A DNA stretch of 64,000 bases from Ypsolopha sequella (Eukaryota; Arthropoda; Insecta; Lepidoptera; Ypsolophidae), in the NCBI GenBank assembly GCA_934047225.1, contig OW203992.1:10405501-10469500 (forward strand), read 5' to 3'. Within the stretch, counting starts at the first letter, position 1. Each line of letters starts with the position of its first letter. Positions 1-12,000 of this stretch are shown here, one piece after another. The notes under the pieces were generated by a model. The model was not told where the DNA came from and did not search any database. It saw nothing but the letters and a program-made list of their open reading frames with translations. The translations under genes and the position numbers were made by a program.

Positions 1-86
1 TTTCCTCCCCCCAAGTGCCGGACTGTCGGGACTACGAAATGCAGCAGCAAACTGTAAACGCGTTCAGTGCTCTCACGTATAACTGA
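1..86 (+). CDS. 3' end of an unidentified plus-strand gene (partial)
   Basis: The window opens with a pyrimidine-rich run followed by AG at 14-15, which looks like a splice acceptor. The frame ending at TGA 84-86 is open from position 3 and its last residues read NAFSALTYN. Two other frames also stay open for a while (stops at 54-56 and near 79-81), so the frame is not certain. A poly(A) signal follows at 157-162. I do not recognise the protein. If real, the gene converges on the FIP200 gene, with about 2.7 kb between the two stop codons. Confidence 0.35.
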   Translation, partial: SSPQVPDCRDYEMQQQTVNAFSALTYN

Positions 87-156
87 TGTTACAAATTGTT
101 ACTTTAGATTCGTAAGTCGTTGTGTAAATAACCTGCTGTACATATGTGATAGTTGT

Positions 157-162
157 AATAAA
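157..162 (+). promoter_or_regulatory. Poly(A) signal AATAAA
   Basis: AATAAA lies about 70 bases after the likely stop at 84-86 and is followed by a T/G-rich stretch (GTTGTGGTTTCTTTG), as expected downstream of a cleavage site. Confidence 0.45.
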
Positions 163-2600
163 TGAGTTTTCCTATTCATTGTTGTGGTTTCTTTGTCGTA
201 AATAAAACTAACGGTTTGTACAAAATCATCTATTTTGTATTGTATATAAAACTTTACACATTAAAATTGTCAATTTTACAATTTTTGTCTTAGCTAACGA
301 TAAAATTGGTCACTACAAAATAGTCCATTAAGCGGTCACTCATTATTATAACTCACTATTATGTTTATGTATTGCAGTCGCAAAAAGATCTCGCAAAACT
401 ATTACAATTATTAAAAAAAAAACATAATTAAAGGATCATTAAACGACTGATAATTTAATAAAGAACATCATGCAAAAACGAAAACACTTGGTATTTGAAA
501 TCGAACGAACAGAATCAATGCGTCCAGCACAGTAGTCCAATATTAATATTTTCCGATACGATTACAAACTTAATTTTAAAACCGCGTAGGTATAAGTTCC
601 TGACGATCATAATAATTATATATCGTTAAACACTATTTACAAGTATCTCCAGGTATCTTGGTGGTGAACCTCTTTGTTGATACCTCCACGCAATGCGACG
701 CGTCGGCAAGCAAATATAACCCTTACAACGAGCTTCGTAAAAGAAACCGCGGAAATTAAAACGATTTCATCAACATACAACCGACTAATTTTTCGTTTCA
801 GCAGAAATACATGTCATAACGATCTTAAAAGTAGGCCCTAATTAAAATGAAGTTACGTCTATGGAGGTTGTATGCTGACGAAACCGTTCGGAGGGGAATC
901 AAGGAGCGCAGCACAGCACGCACTATCACAGCAGTCGGCAGATGCCGAAAAAATCCTCGCCAATCTCCATTAACTTCGACAACGGCAACTCTTTCGAGAT
1001 AAGAACAGTGTTCGTACATGGAGATCGACGAACTCGGGCCCCGCGTCGGGCACCACCCACATTATAAGGCCACAAACAAATTTAATACAAAGCTACATCG
1101 TCATGAATAGACGACACATTTACACATTTGCGCTTCGTTATTACATTTAAATTAATAATTTACCAACATTCGGACGCAAAAGTGCATTAATTCGCACAAA
1201 AATATGACTTGATTATCTTATTATGTCTAACAAAAAGGTTTATTGTTTGTTTACTTCTATTTTAACAATTTTACAGACGAACCTACTTCTAGGGTTTCAT
1301 TTAATATTAACTTTAAATTGGAGACAAAAATATTTCAAGTTGACACAAGGTCGAGAAATTGAAGCGTCATTGTTTTGCGAAGCCTTTACCTAACGAGATT
1401 TGAGAAAAACATTCTAAGATCAAATAACAAGAAACCCTCTAAAAGTTGAGAAGGGTGTACTGAAAATCTAAAAGGTCTTAGATAATCCCTAGCTTTTATA
1501 AAGATTAAATCTAGTGGATATTTTAAGGTGGATAGATGCGCCGTTATAAATCCTATTTAACAACATCAAATCATAGACAATTAATATCTAGGGGGTAATT
1601 TTTTGTGCTAAAATAAATGTCTTACTCCAAATATTTCACGCTGATACCGACAAACTTTACACAAAATAAAATAAAAATAGAAAATTATTTAAGAAACAAC
1701 CCTAACGCAAAGCAAAAGATAACATAAAAAATAATTCGATTTCATGAACAAGAATAAAAAATATCTAGTTGCGAAATACCTTGTAAAGCTTTCAGAGACT
1801 AAAAGTAAATTTGTACTAGAGTGAAGTTTATATAGAAGAAATTTAAATAAACAAAGACTTAATATAGTGATGGATGATGATTTCGTCTTCGTATCTACTT
1901 TATAGTTTTCATAAGATTAATTTTGGATTTAGAGAAGTCAGGATTAGAAGAGTTTATAATTTCAAAACCAAGGTGACTGCAACCTTTATCAAAAATATTA
2001 ATTTTACGATTTATAAAGTTTCCAAAATAAGTTTATTTTATGCGCCAATTGATCTGCCAAAAACGTTTCCGTTTTGTGGCCGTTTTGCCAAATTTCAAAA
2101 CGTGGAAGACTACAATCAGGCCGACAGACACTTACATAAAATTGTAAAAGATGATTTGATTTTAAAGTATAAATTCCGTACATTCTTACAGCCTACTCAG
2201 AAGTTTTATACAAGAACTGTGAATTTAAAAAACATAATATCAAAAAATTCAATCATTTACAATTGGGGAGATAATTCATGTAAAAAATATAACCTTATTT
2301 CCCGAATGAAACGACGGACTTTTAGTAGGGAAATACCTAATAATGTGTGACCTGTAGCATAAAAAAGAAGTGACACTGAATTAGCCTTCTCGAAAACTCT
2401 AGCTCATCAACCCTGCCCTGCCTATCAATAGCCGAATAGTAAAATTACATTCTAAGTGTTTATTTTTAAAGTTCTATTTCGCCTGAGCTTTAGTTTTTAA
2501 ATCAATTTAGTTGGTGTTATTATAATGTACTTAGGGTGCTTTCGATCTCAATCCAAGAGTTTCTTTACTATTTCTTATATGTAGAAGTTTAGAAGACTAT
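163..2600. other. Intergenic AT-rich sequence
   Basis: This lies between the two convergent genes. It is mostly AT-rich single-copy-looking DNA. A more GC-balanced patch at about 660-1070 has no convincing frame. A 158-codon open frame at 1874-2350 (+) is Lys/Asn/Ile-rich, without a recognisable motif, and looks like chance. Confidence 0.5.
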
Positions 2601-2763
2601 CATCGATTTTATGTACGATGGTTTTTGTTTTATTTTGAACAAATTGGTAGAAATCGAAAACACCCATTTTTTTACAACAATGCTAAGAGAGCGATGGCAA
2701 CCCCACAGGAACAAACCTTCCATTTTCACAAGGAGCGACATTATTACCGACATCTATTACACT

Positions 2764-2769
2764 TTTATT
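2764..2769 (-). promoter_or_regulatory. Poly(A) signal of the FIP200 gene
   Basis: AATAAA on the minus strand, about 90 bases beyond the TGA at 2859-2861. A second AATAAA-like site lies near 2629. The 3' UTR would therefore be short. Confidence 0.5.
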
Positions 2770-2858
2770 GCACTACGATGTTTGCAATCAAACCGTCGGA
2801 TGACAGTTGCGTTCGTCCGCCACTAGATGTCACTGAGCGACTTAATGTCGAGCGGGCG

Positions 2859-3006
2859 TCAGGGAGTGGCTTCCTCTGCTAGTTCCGAATCGGCCGGTAC
2901 GACGGTTCCGGTCCGGGATTGCACGGAAACGGCACTTACGGTCAATTCTGTTGGCAACTCTAACTCTGGCCCTAGCACGCGGCCTACACTGCATTCCATG
3001 TCGGTT
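2859..3006 (-). CDS. RB1CC1: FIP200 exon 21 (C-terminal tail and stop, residues 1319-1367)
   Basis: The acceptor is CTTTGTTACAG. The first base completes an Ile codon left by exon 20, and 48 further codons (starting TDMECSVGRV, ending ELAEEATP) lead to TGA at 2859-2861. Acidic, low-complexity, no domain recognised. Confidence 0.7.
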
Positions 3007-6000
3007 CTGTAACAAAGGTATACTCAAAATATGATGATGGATGGATTAGAAAATAAGCTATTTTGTTTTGTATAAACAGAGAGTTTAGTAGTTTTTAATC
3101 TAAACTATTACTTGTCCACAGAATCTGAGTTGTCATTGTTAAAACATTCCAAATTCCGAATGGGCTCGTTTTTGGAATACAAAAACAGTAACGGATCCAG
3201 GGGAGGCCAGGGGGCTAAAGCCCTTCCTAAAATAAACATTTTAATACACCTGCTCAAAATATGCTGAATTGTTTAGCGTGCGCAAATTTAGATATTTTAA
3301 ACTAATGTTTTATTTTTAAACGACTAGCGCTATCTAAGGGATAGCATTGACATTGTTTGGTAAGAAATCTGTGGACTAGTTTTACATATCGTTATGTTGG
3401 TATTTCTGGAAGTAACCAGACAAACTTACAGATGTTTATTCTTATTTAGGGTGAGTATTTTTTTAACTTTTACATTATTAAATATGTTAAATTGCAAAAG
3501 ATGTTTCATAAATTTAGACGTCATCACTACATAGTATAAAACAAAGTCGCTTCCCGCTGTCGGTCCCTATGTATGCTTTGATATTTAAAACTACGCAACG
3601 GATTTTGATGCGGTATTTTTAATAGATAGAGTGATTCAAGAGGAAGGTTTATATGTATAATACATGCCCGTGCAAAGCCGGGGCGGGTCACTAGTAATTT
3701 ATATTTCATTGAATCTATCTTAGAACTTATTATTAAAAAGATGCATTTATTCTGTTTTATAACATTGGCAATAGTGCCAGACCGACAGACAGACTACTTC
3801 GGACTTGGCACAAAGAGGTTTCTTGTGTATGTAATATCGGCTTGTAATTTGTCATTGTTTCTTGTCATTTTTGGCAGATGTATTAAAAAACGTCGTTTGA
3901 AATACGTGCGAGTGTCGATATTTTTCATCTAGACTGTTTTTTGCCTTGACTATACTACTATATTATGACAATATCCTTCTTATATTGCACTACAGTCTTA
4001 AATTTACTTACCTACACATATTTAATAGTACAGGATATGGTACTTCCTATGATTTCTTGACAAATCTCTATGAAACCTACCCTATGCCCACCCAAACTAT
4101 ATTTCTGGATCCGCCACTGTACGGAAACAATAACCTATCAATTATCTACAATAAAATACAACTCAACTCACATAGCACTAGCAGTGGACGCCTGCATGCC
4201 TCTCTGCACCCAATCACTCGTCTCAATAGAGTCGTGTTGCTCTTCGACCGTCGCAGGCGCATCGACTTCACTGCTGCCCACTGCTGGCGCCTCGCTAGCC
4301 GCCACCGGAGACTCCAAGTTAATGAGTGTCGCGGTGACCACTTCGCTCACTTTGGTCGCGTCGTCCGTCGCTGAACTGGTTGATTGCGACGTGTCCACGG
4401 ATTTTTGGGTGTCTGTAGAAGGATTCAAGGTTAATAAGATCGAAAATGCCTTGGCAGGGGTATAGCTTGGGGTTCTTTTTTTTTCGTTTTATTACAAGAG
4501 TTATCGGGCTTTGTAGTAAAGTGAAGGTAATTAGTAAAAATGTTTGCATTGTGTGGTAAAAAATCAAGGCTTCGCGGCTAAAATTAATCACTAATAGCGA
4601 TAAACAAGATGGGTTATAAGCAGTAAAATGCAGGACCGACATATCACAAGATGTTAATACAACAAAAATACATACATACATACATACATATACTCACGCC
4701 TGTATCCCAGAGGGGTAGGCAGATACTACAGATTTCCATCGGCTACGATCCTGAGACACCTATTTCGCCTTTTCCACATCCATAAATCTATTCCGTCTAC
4801 TTTTGACATTGCTCTTCATCAATATGTCGCCAATTTAGTCAGCATACGTCCTTCTAGGGCGGCCTGTTTACCTACCTTCCATTTGCGCAGCATAAATTTC
4901 TTTCATCACTCTACTTTCATTCATCTTCTATACATGTCTAGACTACCGAAGCATTCCTTTTTCTATTCTAGTCACTACATCTTCTTTCAGGCCGCAACGA
5001 ACCCGTATGTCGATATTTTTCACTCTATCATTCAATGTTAAACCACGAAGGAACGCTTTTCCACTACATTCACTCTACTTTGATGCTTATCTTGCCATAC
5101 CCAACGTTGACTATAACATAAGTGTAGAAACCAACACTCCATTATGAACCGCCAATCGGTTAAAATACTTTGATTATTTGCTATGCTTGATTTATTTGAA
5201 ATCTAGTTAAATTGCAATTAGAATAAATTGTGACAATGTATTTTATCCAAAAATAAAGTTCATGATACTTCAAAAAAAGTAAATTCAAAATAAGAACTCA
5301 ACAACCAAACAACTTCTCTATTTTTGCGGTGTCCCTGTGTGATTGTACACCTACACACCAAAATGTATTTCAAACGGACTGCAAACAAACAGACAGACGT
5401 ACAGACTTCTGCTATAAGGTAATACCGTTTATCATCAACCTCATCGTATCAGCCATTCTTCTCAATCATGTGCTAATTTTACTCTCTCACTCTTTAGGCG
5501 AGACCCTTCATCTTAGGTCCAATCAACATTTCCATCAGGCGCGGTAATGGCCAAGCGTATGCCAGTGATGCCAGACTGAGAGGAAACCCCCCAAATCTGG
5601 GAAGTTTTTATGGCTATGGGGCAATTAGGGGGATATTTGGAAGGAACATTTTGGGAAAAAATATTATACAAGGTGACTTTTTGATCATCGTCCAAATTCA
5701 TACTGGAGGCTTGGTAAGTGATATAACAATTTTTGTGAAATTCTTATAATGAAATTTCGACTTCCCATAGTAATTCACTCCCAGTTCTGAGTGAATCACT
5801 ATGGGGAGTCGAAATTTCATTTTATGAATTTTACAAAAATCGTTATTGTTTTATGATGCTGATCACTTACCAAGGCTCAAGTATGAATTTGGACGATGTT
5901 TACAAATTCACCTTGTATATATTTATTTTTATGTAGTTTATTACATACTATGTATATTTATAATATTTTATTGATTGTATTTATAGTAAGTATTGATATA

Positions 6001-9000
6001 AATTTTTATTTTGTTATAAACTTGTATAATTCTTTGTATGTTCTTCTTCTCTGTGTACACGTGTATGATTTTATCGTTTATGTTACTTTTTCCTATTGTG
6101 ATGGTTTTGCTGTCAGAAATCTTGTTTAGAGATAAGCTCTCCAATGTGCATTTTTTTCACTGTAACTTTGTTTATGTTTATATTTCCGTGTGTGCACAAT
6201 AAAGAATAAAGAAGAATGTAAACGTTTCCAGAAGGATGTGTTAATTTTAATCCAATTCCAAACATTCTAAGCAGATTTAACTCAGGGAAAATGTACGGAA
6301 CTGCATGCGACGCGTGTGAAGATGCTGATCCAGTAATGAAAGCTAATGCTGAAATAGCAATTAATAGCCTACCATTGACTAGTAAATGTATATTTTGTCT
6401 TTTGTGGGGGGTTTTTCTTGAAAAACCAGAATTTTGGAGGGTTTTGTGTAACATTTGGGGAGAACGCGAGTCGGTCATCTGGCAACACTAAGCCTATTGT
6501 GTATATTAAAAATAAACATTGTTTTCCAATTGTTTTGACGATGGCATCCCTTTTTTTCTCAATATTATTACATTTGTGTATAATCGGGCCTGCATTTGTG
6601 ATGAAATGAAGACTAAAAAGCTTGGACCTGGGGCATGCATGTAGGTCAACCATTTCTTGACTGGTCTCGGTCCGAGCGCCGCGAGTGGGCCGCTCTTCAT
6701 ACAATCTGCAACGCAACACACGCCATACAACACTCATACACCGCTACAACAAGTTATCGTGACAAGTTAAGTATAACCTGAAACTACATTGACCCGACAC
6801 GCTTATGATGTCTGAATTTCTCTCCGATAAAAGACACATTGGTGTCGATTCGGCGGAGCACAACTCAACTTATTTGAAAGGACTAACCTTATTTTGAGCG
6901 TCCTGTCTTTGTCTTTTCGATACACAAAGGAAAAGACAGAACGCTTCAATTAAGTTTAGTCCGGTCAAATAAGTTTAATCGTAAAATTTATACTTGCGAT
7001 TGTCGGCACTTGGTGAAACTTGAAACACATCTTGAGTTTATTTATTTATTTATTTATTTATTTAGTTTTATTAGGGAAAAAGCATAGTTAAAAGCACTTG
7101 TACACTAGTTTCACTTTATTTATGTTTTCTCCCAACCGGTTTCGGATTTTACACCATTTTCAAGGGAAGATGTTAATTAAAATACATTTTATTGACTCCA
7201 GGCACCTGAGCAACGTAAACAATGATAATGTTGACAGAAAATAGAATAACTATTTTCTATTTATTAATAATTCCATTTTTTGTCAACATTATCATCGTTT
7301 ACGTTGCTCAGAGCTAGTGCCTGGAGTCAATGAAATGTATTTTAATTCACATATTCCCTTGAAAATGGTGTAAAATCCGAAACCGGTTGGGAGAAAACAT
7401 AAATAAAGTGAAACTAATGTACAAGTGCTTTTAACTCAAGAAGTTAAATCGTGTAACACCGAATCGACACCATTACCAACGTCCTATCCCTCAGTCACGT
7501 GAATGTTAATTAAAATTTCACTGGGGGTGAACTTTCTCGGCGTTCTCTTTTCTTTTCTCCTTTTGTCCGGTAAAGTTTGAAGACCACATCGCCAACAACA
7601 TTAAAATTTTACTGGAGATGAACTTTCCTGGCGTTCTCCTGTTCTCCTTTCGTCCGATAAAGTTTGAAGGCCACATCGCCAACAATATCTAAGCCAATTA
7701 AAAAACGTAAACATTTTTGGAATTAAGCAAGCATAGAAACCAGTGGCCGTAGAATGAATAGAATTATTACTCGCTCAAGCCTGGGCCATTAATTATTCCA
7801 GCGGTGCAGCGAATAATTCGCTCTCTCTCTTCCACTTACGGACTTTATGGGTAGGCGGATTACTACACATTACTGCCGTCGATAACTGTATCATAACTGT
7901 CATTTAGTCGACGACTATCATGGGTGCTCATATTTTACTGATTATAAAGAAACATACAAAATACTGATTCAATGACTTTTGTATATGCAAGTTTTTTTTT
8001 ACAATTCCACGGGTTTGTTCTTTTGAGAAAGGTTTATCAGTTGATTAAAAGTTGATCAGTTAGTATGTGGGTTAATTTATTGTTTAACCCGGTATATGGT
8101 CAAGAATGCTCGTAGATCGACCTGGCAGACGTCGCGTTAAGAACAGACATCATGACGCGACCAACTCAGTTGTGGGCGTGACCTAATGTCATGCTGTTTC
8201 ATTTTGCTATAAGGTGCATGCTCCATGAAACTTGCGAGGACAGTACAATACAATCATGCCGATTTCGTCGCGGGTGCAAAATTGACAACTTGTTTCAGGA
8301 GTAACCAGATTTTTGGTTTTTGGTTGTTATTAATCTAGATAACATTTTCAATGTATTAATTAATTACGACTCGTATTAATTTTTAGATTTTTTCTAAAGC
8401 AATAAAAGCACTTTCGGCGACAGTTTTGGTAAAAGATCGTTATTAAATTTACGTTAAGATATTACTAAAATTTTACGGATTTTGAGTTCGACTTAGACAT
8501 AGATCTTGATAATGTTAATATACTCAGCCTAAAATATTACAAAAACATTCCATAAACACCCCACAATGTGGTGACACCGTTTGTATGAAGGTTTGGGAGT
8601 AATGACGACTCTTAAGACGCCAGGCGTTCGGTCGGCTCAATGTAGTTTCAGATTTATAGTAACTGCTGCGAGCTCCGTGACGGAAATGAGCGAATCTATA
8701 ACCAGTGGAAAGGTCACAAAATTAGGGACATAAAGATAGGGTGCTGGAATTCGGGACAGTTACTATTCAGTGTGATTCTAAGACACAAGTATTAAATTGC
8801 AAAAACGAATTTAATTGCTGTAGCTTTTTTAAGGCCACCTTAAAGATATAAATACACTGCATGTATTATTCGTCTTTTCAAACTGATTACAATTAACAAT
8901 AACGGAAGCAGTTATCTACGACCGAATTTGGTTCACTTTTTTCACAAACAGTGAGTTGAAACAGCAATACAGTACATACAAATTTTGATACATATAAAAA

Positions 9001-12000
9001 TATAAAATTACATTTGAACAATAAACCCGGACAGTTATTCACCACTTAAACTATGACTAGTGACTAGTTTTTGACCCTATGATTTTTTTGCAATTTAGAT
9101 ACTTATAGAAGTCCCAGAAAGTAGCTTTGATAAAAGTTTAATCCGGTTTCCCGGGAGTATCCATCAAATCAACCTTCCAGGATATGTGATAAAGCGACAG
9201 CTCAAGCTTTGAAGCTGCGTAGGACACATTAAAAGAGGGATCTAAAAGCTATACAAATGAAAAGAGATCTTATGTATAAAGATTTTAAAGTGAAGTTTTG
9301 ATATTTTACAATTTATTTCCTGTAAAGGAATTAATTATCAACATCACAGTCCCACCCTCAAGACTGACAATCCACTAAAGCATAGACAACCAAAAATGAC
9401 ATAGAAATCCCAGCCGTTCACCAGTGGATTGTCAGCCTTACAGCACGAAAATGAGGTCCAGTTCGGCACATACCCTGCGCCTTGTGCTTGTGGTCGCAGC
9501 ACGGCGGCAGAGACAGATGCGCTCGGAACGGCTTCACTCGCACTCGGTAGAAGCGGGACCCACGCGGCATGTGGTAGCGGTTGCCGCTCTACAAACGAAG
9601 GCAATGTCAATTGAAGAAGACAGGACAGGACCTCCCAATGTGGAGGCTATACACAGGTTTACGAGAAGTTTACCTTGTCTATGGTATCCGACAAGCTGCC
9701 GAACTGTGTATAGCCTCCCAATGTGCATGGAATCCTTATAGAGTGAAAGAGATAGCCACCATGATGTTTGCTATTCCTTTTACCCTTGAGAAGTTAATTA
9801 TGGAGTTGTTGAACGTTTCGTGAGCCAATGAAATACGAAATGTCAATTCACAGGTTCTTAATTCAAAACACTTTTCTTCACTGTGTGAGCAAAATTGACT
9901 TTTGCTCTCGGATTTTAAGCAACAAAGGGCACGCCTTTCGAGCTAGTGAGGTTTTTTTTTTATGCGTTTATTGAGTAAATACAAGAAAAATATACAATAT
10001 TATAAAACTTATACAGCTAACGGAAACCATAAAGAGGTTTATGTGTCGCTGCAAGGTGAAAAGTAATTTGATATTTTTTCTTTTTTATACTGTTTAACGG
10101 CTCAGGATACTTGTTCTTCCGAGTCAGAAATCAATTTTTGTCACACAAAAATAAGCAGGTTGAGTAAATTATCTAAGTGGAAACATTTTATACTGCCTCT
10201 TTCAATCAATGGCGGCCATAGATATCATAACAATACGAGTGTGTCGGTTGATTCGTCCGAAAATATCGTTTCTTACATCTTGGTCTAAAAAAGTTAAAGG
10301 TTAAAAGTTGTATTTGTCACATAAAAGCAAAATGATTTGTTTCTTGTGCCTTTGAATGCCTCACTACGCTCAGGATTCTAACTCAGAATCACCTGCTGCG
10401 CTCATGAATTCAAATTCGGCACTCGCAACAAAACTAAACTTTGCTCTCTTGTTGCACAAATAACTATTAAACCATTATTTTGTTATTATAAGAAAACAAT
10501 ACTTTTTTATATTACAGATGTTTGTAAAAGAAATGTTGCACTATTTTTGAGTTCATAACCAGGATTTTATGATGAATATAGATAAACTACTATTAAACTT
10601 TTTATCTCGCAAGAAAGTAAAATGCCGTTAAACATGCCATTATGGTTAATAATATTATGTACGAGTAGTTGAAAGACATATTTTTTATTCTGTGCAGTAA
10701 TTACGTTACATTCAAAAGGAAACTGATTACATACTATGTAATGAAATTTATAGTATTGTGATATTATAATTTAATACTCATTTGTATAATGAATTTGTAT
10801 GTATCAACAGGGGACCTAAAAAGGCCAACTTGGGTGAATCATGAAATGATTTGAAAGTAGGATAGAAACAGAGTTTCTACATGCGTGCAAAATAGCATTG
10901 GTACAACAGAATCATAATATGATTCATCCAAAGCGGCCTTTTTAGAGGACCAGGTCCTCTGAAAAGGCCGCTTTGGATGAATCATGTTATGATTCTGTTC
11001 TAATGCCGTCTCTTGTGCACGCGTGAAAAATCTCTGACTCCATCCTACTTTCAAATAATTTTATGATTCACCCAAGTCGGCCTTTTTAGAGGACCTGTTT
11101 AAGAGGATCTTTTGCAATTAATTCTCATAAAACAGCATACCTTTTTAGCATAGCAGTACTCCTTGGACTCGACGGTGGCGATAGCGTAAAGTCGCCGCTC
11201 GCTCTCGCTCTTCACGTTAATGTTCAGATCGAGCGCCGGCAGACAGTCGCTGTGCACGAAGTACATTATCGCCGCCTCCTGGGACACCACAAGAAATAAC
11301 CTCTATCAAGCGTACGCCGTTTAGGTAATGGCAGTCTTTGCGCCCTAGTGGTTCAATATAGACTAAAGGCGATATGTAAAAAAATAGAGGTGCTTCTTTT
11401 TTGTGTATTTCATGAAATACATGGAAAATTTTAATAAATTTCTGGTATATGCATTTTGACTATATAATCTAGGGTTTTGAAATTGGAAAACATGTTTGGA
11501 TAAATTTTCCTCGATAGAAATAATTGTTGAAATGACGTCTTCAAACACACTTTTTCTCCTCATTTGATACCATATACAGAACTCAAACATATTTTATTAG
11601 GTGTGTTTTAACAATATCTAGAGATTTTATATTTGAAATTTTGCTAGCTATTTTAGTTTTTTTATAAAAATTATAAAACTAACATTTTTCGCTTTCGCTC
11701 TGAATCCGCCCCTCTCGCACTGAGCGTGTTTTCGCTTGGAGTGACAGTGACAAAAATAAAATTCGCATAGCCTCTTAAAACCTGCATCTTAAGGTGGATG
11801 GTCCAAGGCAATTTTCATACAAACTTGTCGGTACCAATAACGACGACAGCGGTATTATAGTTTCGTTTTGTTACTTTTTTTCTACAAGCTCCATTAATTT
11901 TTTACCCGCGAATTATCAGTTTTTTACAAACAAAATTTTTTACAATCCAACTTTGCAATTTAAAACTTTCGTAATCCAATGTATGAAAGTTTTAAATAGC

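Noticed and set aside
1874..2350. 158-codon open frame on the plus strand.
   Set aside because: Extremely AT-rich composition, Lys/Asn/Ile-rich product, no motif, no clear start context; consistent with chance.
8100..8300. GC-balanced patch suspected to be an exon.
   Set aside because: No frame stays open with splice sites in either direction, and the FIP200 frame is already complete across this intron.
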